Numbered from the stretch's first letter, positions 1 to 11,279 are shown. The stretch is DNA of 64,000 bases from Papilionanthe hookeriana x Papilionanthe teres (GCA_022702705.1 CM040428.1:93616287-93680286), one strand, 5' to 3'. Translations and numbers: made by a program. The notes: generated by a model from the letters alone, not told the origin.

Positions 1-1510
1 TATATGAGATAGAATGAGGGTAAATAGAAATAAATGGAGAGGTAAAGGAAGGTCATGAGAAAGATTGAAGAGGAAGAGCGAGCAAGCAAGGGAGAGATAG
101 TGTGAGAGAGAAATAAATAGTGTTGGAAAATAAATCAAGAGAGATTTAGTGAAAAGGGGAGAGCAAAGGGAGAGTAAAGAATGGATGATAAAGAGTTAGA
201 GAGAGAAGTTATAAAGGGAGAGAGGGAGAAGGAAGGGGGATAGAGGGAGAGAAGTGAGTGAGAGAGATAGAAGAAAGCGTAAGTGAGAATGGAAGGGAGG
301 GAGGGGAGAGAAGAGAGAGTGAAAGGATGTATGAAGAGAAGTAGTTAGAGAAGATGGAGCAATAGTATAGAGAGTAAGTGAGAGAGAGATAACAAAGAGT
401 GAGAAAGAGAAAAGGGAGTGAGCTATGTTGAAATGAGGGAAGGAGTGACAAAAAGACAGAGTGAGTGAGAGAGAAATTGGGAGAGAAGAGAGTGATAAAA
501 AGAGGGAGAAGGTGATAGAGAGGTAAAGTAGGAGGAGGGAGATTAAGAGAGAGACAAAAAGATAAAGAAAAGGGGGTGAGAAAGAAAGAAAGTAAGAGTG
601 AGAGTGAAATTTAATAGAGAATGAGAGAGAAAGGAAGAGGGAAGTGATATTGAGCGAAGAGAGAGGAAGTGAGATGGAGTGAAAGAAAGAAGAGGAGTAA
701 GAGAGAATGGTTGGGGTGAAAGATGGTGAAAAAAATGAGATACGAGAGACCATCATAATATAAGTAAGAGAGAGACAAAACAAGTGAGAGAGTGGGAGAA
801 AAATAAATAGGGAGATAAAGATATTTTGAGAGAGGGAGATAATATACATACATATAGATTATGGAAAGGTCTAGAGATGAAGAGAGAGAGGGAGGGAGAT
901 GAGAAGGAGATAGTGTGGGAGAGGGAGTGAGAGTGAGACAGGAGAAAGAGAAAGAGGTGAGAGGGAGGAAGAAAAGCAAGAAGAAAATGTAGAACAAGGG
1001 AAGAGGCAAAAAGAGAGCAAATAAGGGAACTAAATAAATTGAGAGAGAGAAAAAGTGATAGAAGGTAAGAGGTTGAAAGAACAGTAGGGAGGAGGCCATG
1101 GAGAGGAAGGGGCATAAAGAAAAAGATATAGAAAAGAGAGAGAGGGATAAAGCATGGCAAAGAGAGAGAAGAAGGGAGCGAGAGGGAGCTAGATAAAAGT
1201 AGGAGAGGCGGTGGGAGAAGTGTGGTAGAGGTGTGGGAGAGGGATAAATAAAAAGAGGGAATTTAGAATTTGTTCATGAGAGTGAAAGAGATAGATAGTA
1301 CCAAGGGAAAAAGTCAAGAGGGGAAGCTAGAGAGATAAAGTGAGTGAAATTTAGGGGGAGTGAGGGAGTGTAAGAGACACAAGAAGAACGAGTGAGGAAG
1401 AGAAAAAGCGTTAGTAAAAGAAAGAGAGAATGAAAGAAAGGAAGGAAGTGGGGAAGAGAAAGCGAAAGAGAGAATAGAGATTTTGAAAGACATAAAGAGA
1501 GGAAGTAGGT
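1..1510. repeat. GA-rich block 1 (purine on + strand)
   Basis: Degenerate GAGAGA/GAAAGA/GTGAGA sequence with scattered T and very little C; no unit repeats exactly. The block carries the purine half of the switch unit that recurs at 33291 and 57366. Recognisable landmarks are AGAGGTAAAG at 38, GGAGCAATAGTATAGAG near 355, an AT-rich patch around 839-865, and GGCCATGGAGAG near 1094. The long open frames here are on the minus strand and are compositional. No gene is seen. Confidence 0.95.
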
Positions 1511-2397
1511 CCCTCTATATCTCTATTGCTTTCTCTTTTCATTGATGCTCTCTCTCACACACTTTATTATATATCTCTCTTATGTTGCCCTCTATTCTCT
1601 TCTTTCTCTCACTCTATCCCTCACACACTCTCTCTCCCTCTCTTCGTATTTCTCTCTCTTTCAATCCCACTCTTAACTCTCTCTATCTTTCTCTGTCTCT
1701 ACCTCTTCGCTCTCTCTCATTAATTCTCACATTCTCTCACACATCTTTTTTTCTCCCCCTCTTTCACTCCCTCCCTCGCTCTCTCTGTCTCTCAATATAT
1801 CTCACTCTCTTTTCTGTACTTATTCTCACTCTCTCCCACTTTATTTATATATCTTTTTCTTGCACTCCATCGTTCACTCTCTTGATCTTTATTCTCTAGC
1901 TCCCTCTCTCCCTCCATCCTCTCCATATCTCCCTCTATATCTCCCTCTCACTACCTCTTACTCACTATATCTTGAGTCTCTCTTCTCTCTCTATTTCCAG
2001 CCTTACCTTCTCTCCATCTCTCCCTCCATTTCACTCTTCAATCCCTTTCTTCACTCCCTCTCTTGTGCTCTCTCACTCTCAGTTTCATCTCTCTTTGTTG
2101 TTGCTTTGCTCTCATTTGCCCCATCACTATCTCTCCCTTGCTCATAATTCTATCTCCCTCTCTTCTCTCTCATTACTCACTCATTCTCTTCCTCTATCTC
2201 TCACTCCCCCTCCATCACACAAACTCTCTCAATTGATTTCACAACTTGCTCCCTTCCCTTATATCCATCTCATTATTTATTATTTTTGCTCATATATCTC
2301 TCTTACCTCCTCGATCCCTTCCTCTTTCAATCTTCCTTCCCTCTCATTATGCCACCCTGCCTATCTAACTCCTCTCTCCCTCTCCTCTTGCACTAAC
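38..2397 (+). repeat. Switch unit, copy A (GA then CT)
   Basis: Direct repeat of 33291-35649, with anchors AGAGGTAAAG at 38 and 33291, the GGTCCCTC switch at 1508 and 34754, and CACTAAC at 2391 and 35643. The offset stays at 33246-33253 throughout, so indels nearly cancel over 2.36 kb. In a 60-base stretch compared directly I saw 3 mismatches. Indels are not in multiples of three, which argues against a coding role. The bases left of 38 also match copy B up to its insertion. Confidence 0.9.
1505..1518 (+). other. Strand switch GA to CT, conserved type GTAGGTCCCTC
   Basis: The purine run ends in GTAGGT and the pyrimidine run starts CCCTCTATATCTC, followed by TATTGCTTTCTCTTT. The same bases occur at the switches near 34756 and 58373. 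Confidence 0.9.
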
Positions 2398-2398
2398 G
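1511..2398. repeat. CT-rich block 2
   Basis: Pyrimidine-rich sequence starting immediately after GTAGGT at 1505-1510. Purines are mostly single A residues in TCACTC, TCATTC and TATCTC contexts; G is rare. The last 160 bases are a copy of the dispersed core repeat (landmarks CATTATTTATTATTTTTGCT near 2270 and CTCTTGCACTAAC at 2385-2397). Nothing else is seen. Confidence 0.95.
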
Positions 2399-2405
2399 CA
2401 TAGGA
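2391..2405 (+). other. Strand switch CT to GA at the end of a core repeat
   Basis: The core ending CACTAAC is followed by GCATAGGAAGAG. An inverted core copy lies at 2530-2705, so the switch is flanked by convergent copies about 150 bases apart. Confidence 0.88.
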
Positions 2406-2835
2406 AGAGAGAAAGAGCTGGAGAAAGGGAGGGGAGAGTGAGAGAAATAGAGAAAAGTGCAAGTGAGAGAAGAGAGAGCAAAAGAGAGGGAATGAGAGAG
2501 AGCGATAGAGAAAATGAGTGGGAGATAGAGGGAGTGAATGTTAGTGCAAGAGGAGGTAGAGAGAGGAGTGAGATAGGGAGAGAGAGAAAGTGAGTGGAGG
2601 GATTGAAAGAGGGAGCACTTGAGGAGGAAAGAGAGATATATGAAAGAAAATAATAAAAAATGAGATAGATTTGAGGGGAGAGCAAGTTGTGAGCGGAATT
2701 GAGAGTGTGTGTGTGAGGGAGGGAGAGTGAGAGAGAGAGTGAGAAATAGAGAGACAAAAAGAGTGAGTAAAGAGAGAGAATAGTGGGAGATAACAGAAAG
2801 AACTAGAGAGATGGAGAAAAGACAAAAGAGAGCAA
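2399..2835. repeat. GA-rich block 3 (short)
   Basis: The shortest block, 437 bases. Read on the minus strand it is a copy of the core repeat (2530-2705: GTTAGTGCAAGAGGAGG, then AATAAAAAATGAGATAGATT), so it faces the core copy that ends block 2. The whole block is the reverse complement of 23652 to about 24085. No gene is seen. Confidence 0.95.
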
Positions 2836-2848
2836 TTCTATCTCTTTT
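2824..2848 (+). other. Strand switch GA to CT with 8-base inverted repeat
   Basis: AAAAGAGA (2824-2831), spacer GCAATTCTA, TCTCTTTT (2841-2848). Some palindromy is expected at any purine-to-pyrimidine switch, but the whole 25-base arrangement recurs inverted at 23639-23663. Confidence 0.88.
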
Positions 2849-3658
2849 CTTCACTCTCGATCTGCTCTCTCTTTTGATGCACTCTCTTCTTTCTTTGCTC
2901 GTTTTATCTTTCATCTATCCCTCGCTCTCTTTTTCACTCTCCCTCCTTTGTCTCCTCTCTATTTCACACAGTCCTCTCTCTTCTCACTCTCTTCCCTCAT
3001 TTCTCTCATTGTTTCTCACTGTCTCCATTTCTCTTTCCGTCCCCATCTATCTCTCGCTTTCTCTTGTTCCTTCTCTCACTCTCTCTCTTGTTCTCCCTCT
3101 CTCTCTCGCTCGCACTCCCTATTTCACTCTCTTTTCTTTTCTATATTTTTCTCTCAAGCTCGTTCTCTTATTCACTCTCTTGCTTTCTTCCTAACTCCCA
3201 CCCTTCTCTTCCCCTCTCTCTCTCTCATTCTGCATCTCCTTATCCTAATCTCACTATCTCTCTCTATCTACCTCCATATTTCTCTCTTTTTATATCTTTC
3301 ACTTTTTTTCTGTTTTTCTTTCACTTTAATTGCTCTATCCACTCTCTTTCTCTCTTCTCTCACTCTTTCTCTCTCTCTCCTTTCACTCTCTTGACCACTC
3401 CAATTCTCTCTCTCGCCTCTCTTCTTTTTCTCTCCATTTTCTCAATCTCCTGCTCTTAAGCTCTCTCTGTCGGTGTTCTTTCTATCTTTACCACTTTCTC
3501 TCTCTCAAACACTCTCTCTTTCTCTTCTCTTTCCCTCCCTCACCTTCCCTCTCTATATTGATGTCTCTGTCTAACTCTCTTTATCCCACTCTTATTCTCA
3601 CTCTCCAAGTATCTCTCTCCCTCTCTCTCCCTCACTCCTGTGTTCACTCCCTCACTTT

Positions 3659-3679
3659 CTCTCTCTCTCTCTCTCTCTC
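3659..3679 (+). repeat. (CT)n microsatellite, 21 bases
   Basis: Perfect run in block 4. The inverted partner near 22770-22785 has GAGAGAGAGAG only, so lengths differ between copies. Confidence 0.85.
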
Positions 3680-5209
3680 CGTCCCTCACTTCTCTTACTC
3701 TCTCTCTCTCTCTTTTCCCTTCTACTCTTTCTTTATCCTCCATCCCTCGCTCCCTTCCACCTATCTCTCTTCTCAACTCTTCTCTTCTCTCTCACTCTCT
3801 CTCCCTCTCTTTATTGCTTTCTTGCTCCATCTTGCTCCATCTGACTTATTCTCTCTTTCTTGCACTCTCTCTCATTCTTTCATATGTCACTCACACTTTC
3901 TCGACCTCTCTCTCCCTCCCTCCCTTCCTCCCTTTCTCTCTCCATCTCTCTCACCTCTCCATCTCTCTCAATCTCATTCTCTGAGTTCCTTCTCTCATTC
4001 TCTCGTTCTCTCTCGCTCTCTTCTCAGGCACTAAGTTCCCTTGCTCTCTCTGTAATGCCTTCTAACTATTTTTTTCTCTATACTCTCCTCTTCCTTATCT
4101 CTTTTTATATATTCTCCCGCTCTTAATATATCTCTCTTTTTTTCTCCCTCCCTCTTCTTTCCCTTTGTCTCCTTCACTCCTTCACAACCTCTCTCTCCAT
4201 TTCTTACTCTCCCTCTCCCTCTTTTTCTCACTCTCTTGTTTGCTCTCCTTCCTTGTCTCTCTTTCTTTCTTTCTCTTTCCCCTTCATTCCCTCTATCTTG
4301 ATTTCACTATTGCTCTCTCTATCTTCCTCTCTCTTTTTCTCACTCTCTCTTGCTCCCTCATACAATATCTTCTATTGCTACATATTCCCTCTTTGTTCTC
4401 ACTTTTTCTCCTCCTCTATCCCCCACACACTCTCTCTCTCGCATCCCAGCCTCCCTCTTCCTTCTCAATCACTTACCCTCCTTCCCTTCCTTCCTTCCTT
4501 TCTCCCTCCCTCTCATCCCCTACATCTCCCACTCCACTTGCTCACTCTATCTCACTCACTCATTCTCTTATTCTATCCCCCTCTTTTCTACTATCTTCCT
4601 TCACGCTTATTTCTCTCTCTATTTCTCTCTCCACCTCTCTTCCTCTCTTATTCCTGCCATCTTCAATCTCTCTCTCACTCCCTCCCTATTCCTATTTTTC
4701 ACTATTTATTCTATATCATTCTTTCTCTCTCTTCAATTGTTCTCTCTTTTATTACTCTCACTCACACACACTCACTCACTCTTCCTTGTTCCCGCTCTTG
4801 CTATTTCTCTCCTAGTCCTTCTCTCACAGCTTCTCTCCCAGTCTCTTTCTTCATCTCTATATCACTCTCACTCTTCACCTGTCTTTATCCTTCTCATTCT
4901 CTATTCTTTCACTCACTCCTAATTTGTATTCTATTTTTCTCTCTTCACTTTCATTTCTTTCACCCTTCCTCTCCATATATCTCCAACTCATTCTCTCCCT
5001 CTCTCACTTTCATCCTTCCCTTTATACGTCTCCCTCTTTCTCCCTCCCACTCTCTCTTTTCAGACACTTTCTTAGTCCCTCCCTCAACCTCTACATCCCT
5101 TTCATTCTCTCTTTCTCGATCTCTCACACTTGTGCTCTATCCCCCCCTCATTATTTCTCCCTCCCACCCCCTCTCCCACAATGGCAACTCTATCCCCAAC
5201 AATTTCTTG

Positions 5210-5294
5210 AAGTACTTCCCTTTTTTTCTCTCTCTCTCCCTCTTGTGCTTCATCATTTCATAAATCCCTTTAACCACCTTTCCAAGTACTTCCC
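5210..5294 (+). repeat. 74-base tandem duplication at AAGTACTTCCC
   Basis: AAGTACTTCCC occurs at 5210-5220 and again at 5284-5294, each followed by a T-rich run and a CTCTCNCTCTCCCTCTTG.. stretch. Block 9 and block 7 carry only one copy, so the extra copy is specific to block 4. It sits precisely between inverted duplications I and II. Confidence 0.8.
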
Positions 5295-8200
5295 TTTTCT
5301 TCTTATCTCTCGCTCTCCCTCTTGCACTCCAACATTTCCTACATCCCTTTCTCTGAACCTCATATCTTCTCTTACTTTCTCTCTCTCAATCTCTTTATCT
5401 CCCTTTCTTGCGCTTTCCCACTCTCTCTTTCCTCTATTTATTATTACTATTTTTCTCTATCTCCTCTTCTTCTTGCACTTATCTCTCTATCTTGCTCTTT
5501 TTTGTCTGACTCCACCTCATCTATATCTCACTATTTCTCACATTGTCTTACATTCTCCCTCTCTCTTCCTCCCTCTCTCCCTCTTTCACACCCTCCCTTC
5601 CTCTCTCCCTCTCTTTTGTTCACTCTCTCACACACAAGCTCTATCTCTTCCTCTCTTTTGTTCACTCTCTCTCACACACACTCTCTCTCCTTCTCATTCC
5701 CTCCCTCTCTCAAATTTCACTCTCACTCTTACTCTCTCTCCTTCACTGCCACTCTCTCCATACTCTTTTTTCTCTAGATTTCTCTCTCTCCTTCCTCTCT
5801 CCTCCCTACATCTCTTCTCCCTCTTTACTCACACTTTCTCTCTCTCACACTCGCACTTTCTGACACACTCTCTCTCAATTGCTCTCACATCTTGTTCTCT
5901 CCCATCAAATCCCTCTCATTATTACTTATTTCTCTCATACATCTCTCTTTCATCTTGAGTCCTCCCTCTCAAGAGGAGAGAGAGAGTTGTGAGATAGAAG
6001 TGAGGTAGAAAGAGATGGAAGAAGGATTGAAAGAGGGAGGGATCGAGAGGAAAGACAGATGTATGAGAGAAAAGAAGAATTAATGAATGAATTTAAGGGA
6101 AGAGAGCAACATGTGAGAGAAATTGAGAGAGGGTGTGTGAGGGAGTGAGACCGAGAGAGAGAGAGAGAGAGAAGAGATGGTGATAGATGAATGAGCAAGA
6201 GAGGATAAAGGGATGGCAAGAGAGAGCAAGCAAACGATAAAGAGAGATGAAATAAAGAATGAAAGAATGAGCAAGAGAAGAAGTGAACTAGAAATAGGGA
6301 GATAGAGGGAGGGAGTGATAAGGATTGAAGGGGGAGCCGGAAGGTCAAAAAGAGAGAGAGAGTGAGACAAAAATAGAGAGAGAAGAGAGACTCAGGGAAG
6401 ATTGAGCAAACATGGAGATGAGAAGTAGAGAAGGGAGATATGTACGACGATATAGAGAGAGATTGATGGGAAAGGGAGATAGAGAGACAGAATGCGGGAG
6501 AGAGAGAAAGGGAGGAAGAGACTGGACAATAGTTGGAGAGAAAGAGTATGTAAAGAGATAGGAGGGTGTGATAAAAGAGAGCAAGGGAAGTGTGTTAGAG
6601 AGAAAGAGAGAGGGAGAGAGAAAAAGAGAAAGAATGATGATAATTCATATTGAGTGAAAAGAACGAGAGAGGAAGAGAGTGAGAAAGAGGGAGAAAGTGG
6701 GGGAGTGAGAGATATTGAAGAGTGGAAGTGAGAGAAGCAGTGAGAGTGAGAGAGAAGAGAGGGTGAGAGAAGATATAGAGAGAGTGAACGAGAGAGAGAG
6801 AGGGGCAGACAATGTGATTTTGAGAGAGAGTGAACAGGAATGAACCAGAAGAATGTGAGAGGGGGAAATTGATAGTGTGCCTGAGAGAGAGAAAGAGAGG
6901 AGAGAGGGGGAGAAAAGGAAGGAAGTAAGAGACGATAAGAGAGAGGGAGAGAAACATAAGTTAGAGTGTGTCAGGGAGAGTGAACATAGAGTGAGAATGA
7001 GTGAGGGAGAGAGGGAGTAAGAGTGAGAGTAAAACTAAACAGGGAGAATGAGGAGCAAGAATGGGAGAGACTGTGAAAGACAAATAGAGAGAAGAGATTG
7101 TGAGGGAATAGAGAGCGTGAGAATGAGAGAGATTGAGCGAGCGAGAGAGGGAGCAAGAAAGAAAGAGACGAGTGTGGGAGAGAGAGAGAGATTAAGGGAT
7201 TGAAAGAGGGAAGGAGAGCGAGAGAGAGGTGGTGCGGGATAATAAGAGGGTCAAATATGAGAGACAGAAGAGATTGCAAGACATATAAAGAGAGATGGAA
7301 TAGAGAGAGAGATGCAGGTAGTGAGGGAGAAACAGAACAAAAGGAGGAATTTAGAGGGTTTATAGAGAGGGTGAATTGGAGAGAGTGAGAAGAGAGGCTG
7401 TGGAAAGAATGAGTATGATTAGGGAGTGAGGGGTAAAGAGAGTGGAAGAACGAGAGAATGGTGAGCGAGAGGGAGCAAGAGAGAAGGAGATAGAGAGGGA
7501 GAGTGAGGGAGGGAGGGAGAGAAGAGAGAGAAAGAGAGAGCGAGGGATGGAAGCAATAGAGAGAAGAGAGAGAGAAAGAGAGAGAGAGTAGGATAGAATG
7601 AGAGAAAGATTAAGAGGAAAGAGTGAAAAGGAAAAAACCAAAGCACTGTAAAAGAGGGTATAAGATATAAAAAGGGAATGGAAAGTGAGAAAAAGAGAGA
7701 GGTAGAGAGAAAATAGAGAAGAGGATAGACACTGAAGAGAGAAAGATGGAGTGAGGGAGAGATAGGATAGAGTGATCGAGAAGGAACATGAGAGTTAGAG
7801 TGTGTGAGATAGAGAGCAGGAAATAGAGCTAAAGAGGTTGAAAGGGAGAAAGATTGACAGAGAGTGAGGGATTGTATGTGTGTGTGAGATGGAGAGAGAA
7901 GGGTGAGCTACAAAGGGGAGACGTTGAGAGGACATGAATGTAGAAGTAAGAATAATAGAGGAAGAGAGTGAGAGGACAAGAGAAAAAAAAAGAAATCAGG
8001 AGGGTGCAAAGGGAGAGAGATTGTGAGCTACAGAGGAAGAGAAGAGTGAGATAGAGATCAAAAAATGAATGAGAGAGTGAGGGAGGGATCAAGAGAGATA
8101 TATAGATAGAGAGGGAGAGATGAGAACAAGAATAAGGAAACGAGAGTTAGAGAGAGAGGAGAGAGAGAGAGAGAGAAGGGTGAGAGAATGTGAGAAACAA

Positions 8201-8460
8201 TGAGAGAGAGGACATAGGGATTGAAAGAGATAAAAATTGGAGAGCGGGAAAGACAGAGTCCATGTGAGGGATTGGGAGAGAAAGATTGAGCAAGAGAGAG
8301 ATTGTGTGTGTATGTGAGGAAGAGAGAGTGAGAGGGAAACATAAGAGAAAAAGTTAGAGGAATGTGAGAAATAAAAGAGAATGAAAGAGAGAACAAGCGT
8401 GAGAATGAGAGAGGAAGGGAGCGAAGGAGGAGAGAGCAGTACAGAGAAAGTGTCAAAAAG
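5284..8460 (+). repeat. Inverted duplication II, left arm
   Basis: Reverse-complement partner of about 24880-28038. Anchor sums are 33322 at AAGTACTTCCC, 33342 at the 5970/27372 switch and 33402 at the GTGTGTGTATGTGAGG element (8304-8319) with 25083. It includes the CT-to-GA switch at 5970, and the partner includes the matching switch. Confidence 0.85.
5961..5980 (+). other. Strand switch CT to GA between inverted core copies
   Basis: CCTCTCAAGAGGAGAG with 5-base arms 5965-5969 and 5972-5976. Core copies in opposite orientation lie at 5876-5968 and 5995-6125, giving an imperfect palindrome of roughly 100 bases per arm. Confidence 0.88.
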
Positions 8461-8869
8461 TGAAAAGGAAATATAGAGAGAAGAAAGACTGAGGGAAGAT
8501 TGAGTAAGAGAGAGTGAGTGAGACGTAACGTGATAGAGAGAATAAAAGAATGGCTTGGGAGAGAGAGAGTAAGAGAAAGGGAGACAGAAAGTGAGATGGT
8601 GAAAGAGAGGGAGGGAGGGTTGAAGGGAAGATGGAGAGAGGGAGAGAAGAGAGGGAAGAGATAGTAGGATGGACGAAAGCAGTAGAGAGGAAAAAAGAGT
8701 GGAGGATATATGGAAAGAAAGAATGAGATGAAGTGGAGAGAGCATAAGATAGAAAAAGAGAATAGAGTGCAAGAAAGAGAGAACGACGAGAGAGTGCAAG
8801 GGAGAGAGAATAATAGTAATGGGTATTGAGAGAAAGAGTAAGATGGTAAGAGAGAGTGAGATAGAGATC

Positions 8870-9450
8870 AATAAATGGAGCTTAAGAGGGAGAGAGATTG
8901 AGAGAGTGTTTGTGCGAGAGTGCATGAGTGTGTGTGAGAGCTCAAGAGAGAGAGTAAGATGGAGAGAGAAGGGTGAGCTACATAAGGGAGACCTATAGAG
9001 GGCAGGAATGATGGAGTGAGAAAGATAGAGGGAGAGTGTGGGAGTAATAATGAGAACGATAGTGGGAAAATGAAAGGGACCTATAAAGAAAGTGGAAGAG
9101 AAAAGAGAGAGAGGGAAGAGGATATAAAAGAGGGGATGAGAGAGAGGGACAAGAGAGAAAAGAGATATTAGGAGGTGGGAAGGGAGAGAGAGTGTGAGGG
9201 AGGGAGTGAGGGAGGGAGACAGAGAAGAGAGAGATAGAGAGCTAAAGAATGAAAGAGATAGTGAGTGAGGGAGCAAGAGAGATATATATGGAGAGAGTGA
9301 GAGAGTGAGAGGATGAGTAAGGAAAAGAGAGTGAGAGATAGGGGTGAGACATAGGGAGGGAGAGGTTAAAGGGAGAGAGAAAGTGAGAAAAAATGAGAGA
9401 GAGAAGAGAGAGGGATTGAGAGAGACAAATGTTGGAGAGAGAGTGTGTGT
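8870..9450 (+). repeat. Block 5 sub-unit, copy 1
   Basis: Landmarks ATGGAGCTTAAGAGGG (8876), GAGTGTGTGTGAGAGCTCAAG (near 8927) and GTGAGCTACATAAGGGAGAC (near 8973). Colinear with 13770-14350 at an offset near 4900 through GGGACAAGAGAG and GGGAGCAAGAGAGATATATA. Confidence 0.78.
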
Positions 9451-10529
9451 GAGGAATGGGACATAGAAAGAGAGATGACAGAGTGACAAAATAGAGATCA
9501 AGAGAGAGAAGGGTAAGATAACATGAAATAAAGAGTAGAGAGTGAGAGAGATAGACCAATGGAGTGAGAGATAATTAAGAGTGAGGGATTGAGACAGAGA
9601 AAGAGATAGAAATAGAAAGAAAAGTGAATGAGGAATAATAGAGTAAGAAAAGGTGTGTGGAGGGAGAGACGGAAGGTGAGCAAGTGATTAAGTCAAAGAG
9701 AGAGATGAAGAGAGATCAAGACAGAGAAGGAGAGAGTGTGTGAAAAAGAGAGGTGGAGAGAGACAGAGGAGGAAAGTGAGTGAGAGTGGGGGATATATGG
9801 AGGGAAAGAGTGAAATGAGAGAGAAAGAAGAGAGAGCAATAAAAGAGTGATAAGGAGAGAGAAGGAACAAAGAATGAGAACAGAGAGGGAACGATTAAGA
9901 GTGAGTGATATAAAGATGAAGAGTGGGATTGAAGAGAGAGAGTGAGAAAGAGAGTAAGATAAATAGAAAGGGAGTGTGTGTGTGCGCGATTGAGTGTAAT
10001 GGAAAAGAGAGTAATCAAACTGCTTAAATAAATGATTAGGTATAACGAGTGAAAGATAGAGAGGGATAAGTGAGAGAGATTGAAGAGAGGGAGTGATAGT
10101 GGTAGATAGAGTTAGAAAAGTAGAGATAGAAGAATGTGTGAAGGAAGATAGAGCAAGAGATAGTGAGCTAGAGGAAAAAAGGGAGGGAGAATAAGAGAAA
10201 GAGTGAGAGATAGGGGGAGGGTGAGAACAAGGAAGGGAGGAAGGGAGGGTGATTGAGAGGGAGAGAGGGATGAGAGAGAGACAGTGGGGGATAGATGAGG
10301 AGAAAAAGTGAGGATAAGATATAAGAGTGCTCACGAGAGAGAGAATAGAGAGTTAGAAAGAGAGGGAGTCAGAGTAAAGTGAGTGAAATTGAGGATAGAG
10401 AGACTGGGAGCAAGAAAGAGGGAAATAAGCAATAGAGAAAAAGAGAGAGAAATGAGAGTGAGAGAAGAGAACATACGAGAATGGAAGAGCAAGAGAGAAA
10501 GAGGAGAGGAAGATAATAACTGAGAGAGA

Positions 10530-10820
10530 AGAAGAAAATTAAATAGGGAGACTGAGAGATATTTTCAGAGAGGGAGAGAATATATATATATAGATATATA
10601 TATACATATGGCTTATAAGATAGTTCTGGAGAGGATAGAGTGAGTGTGGGAGAGGGAGTGAGAGAGAGATAAGAGAAAGGCAAAAAGAAGAGAGGGATAA
10701 AAAAATCAAAAAGGAAATGTAGAGCAAGGAAAAAGACAATTGGGAGTAAGGAAGGGAAATAAAGAGAGACAAAAGGAGAGAGAAGTTATGAGGTGGAAAG
10801 AAATGTAAGGAGGACGTCAT
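10530..10820 (+). repeat. Rearranged relative of 780-1110
   Basis: AAATAGGGAGACTGAGAGATATTTTC, the AT tract, GTGTGGGAGAGGGAGTGAGA, AAATGTAGAGCAAGG and GTCATGGAGAG occur in the same order as in copy A (795-1101). Here this piece precedes, rather than follows, the relative of the left part of copy A at 11280-11910. Confidence 0.75.
10579..10610. repeat. AT-rich (TA)n tract
   Basis: AATATATATATATAGATATA and onward, the most AT-rich stretch of the window. Copies A and B have short forms at the matching place (839-865 and 34094-34118, with ACATACATATAGATTATGG), so the TA run is a local expansion. Confidence 0.85.
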
Positions 10821-11279
10821 GGAGAGTAATGAGGATAAAGAGAAAGAGAGAGAAAATGAGAGAGGGAGAGAGTGTGGTAGAGAGAGGAAGAGAGGGAAAG
10901 GGGGAGGGAAGGGAGAAAGAAAGAAATAAAGCGAGAAACAAGGAAATATTGATGAAAGTGCGAGAGTGAAGAAGAAATAAAAGGGATCAGAGAAAATGAG
11001 GAAGCGGGAGAGAAGTCAGAGATGAAGAGCAAGAGAGTTGGTGAGGTAGTGAGAGAGATATATATAAACAAGTTTGGAGAGAGAGAAAAAGAGTGAGATA
11101 TATGGAGAGAAAAGGAGAGAGGGCGGGAGGGAGTGAAAAGGGAGGCAGAGAGAGGAAGAGATGTGTGAGAGAAGGTGAGGAATAATGGGAGAGAGAAGAG
11201 GCGAGAGAGAGTGCAAGACAGAGAGAGAATTAGGGAGAGCGGGAGAGTGAGAGAGTGTAGGGATAGAGGGATAGAAAGA

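Larger units (their letters stand above)
2402..5210 (+). repeat. Inverted duplication I, left arm
   Basis: Reverse-complement partner of 20949-24085. Anchor sums are 26487 at the internal switch (2836/23651) and 26496 at GTAATGCC (4052) with GGCATTAC (22437). Near 5115 the arm lacks about 290 bases present in the partner. The arm ends at AAGTACTTCCC (5210-5220). Confidence 0.88.
2836..5970. repeat. CT-rich block 4
   Basis: About 3.1 kb of CT-rich DNA. Its left part (2836-5210) is the reverse complement of block 7 and its right part (5284-5970) of part of block 9. The most sequence-complex stretch is about 5180-5220, with ATGGCAACTC and CAATTTCTTGAAGTACTTCC. A pure CT run lies at 3659-3679. 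Open frames of up to 344 codons overlap each other in different frames and share the same composition, so they are not called. Confidence 0.95.

Noticed and set aside
196..849. Hydrophobic Leu/Phe/Ser-rich frames that could be read as membrane or signal-peptide proteins
   Set aside because: CT-rich codons (CTC, TTC, TCT, CTT) encode Leu, Phe and Ser automatically. The apparent hydrophobic segments follow from composition and are not preserved between copies A and B.
1530..1545. Polypyrimidine tracts as splice acceptor sites, and AG dinucleotides as exon edges
   Set aside because: Polypyrimidine sequence is ubiquitous here and non-specific. No exon with coding character is adjacent.
2824..2848. 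Rho-independent terminator (stem AAAAGAGA/TCTCTTTT)
   Set aside because: The stem is AT-rich with no GC core, there is no gene upstream, and partial palindromes are expected wherever a purine run meets a pyrimidine run.
5861..6130. CRISPR-like array of repeats and spacers
   Set aside because: Repeats are irregular, diverged and inverted, with no constant 23-40-base repeat alternating with unique spacers, and there are no cas-like genes.
7200..7388. Arg/Glu-rich frames on the purine strand (also 3540-3776 minus, 30726-30980 minus)
   Set aside because: GAG, AGA, GAA and AGG codons give Glu/Arg/Lys strings that resemble charged coiled-coil proteins. These are short, differ between copies and carry no other signal.
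8089..9501. 470-codon minus-strand open frame, and similar ones (11900-13084 minus, 27339-28424 minus, 33399-34406 minus)
   Set aside because: All are the pyrimidine strand of GA blocks, where stop codons are rare by composition. Translations consist almost only of S, L, F, P, H, T, I and Y, with no domain or varied motif, and other frames over the same bases are equally open.
10579..10610. TATA-box or replication origin
   Set aside because: An isolated TA run in satellite-like DNA, with no gene or other origin element nearby, is better explained by microsatellite expansion.
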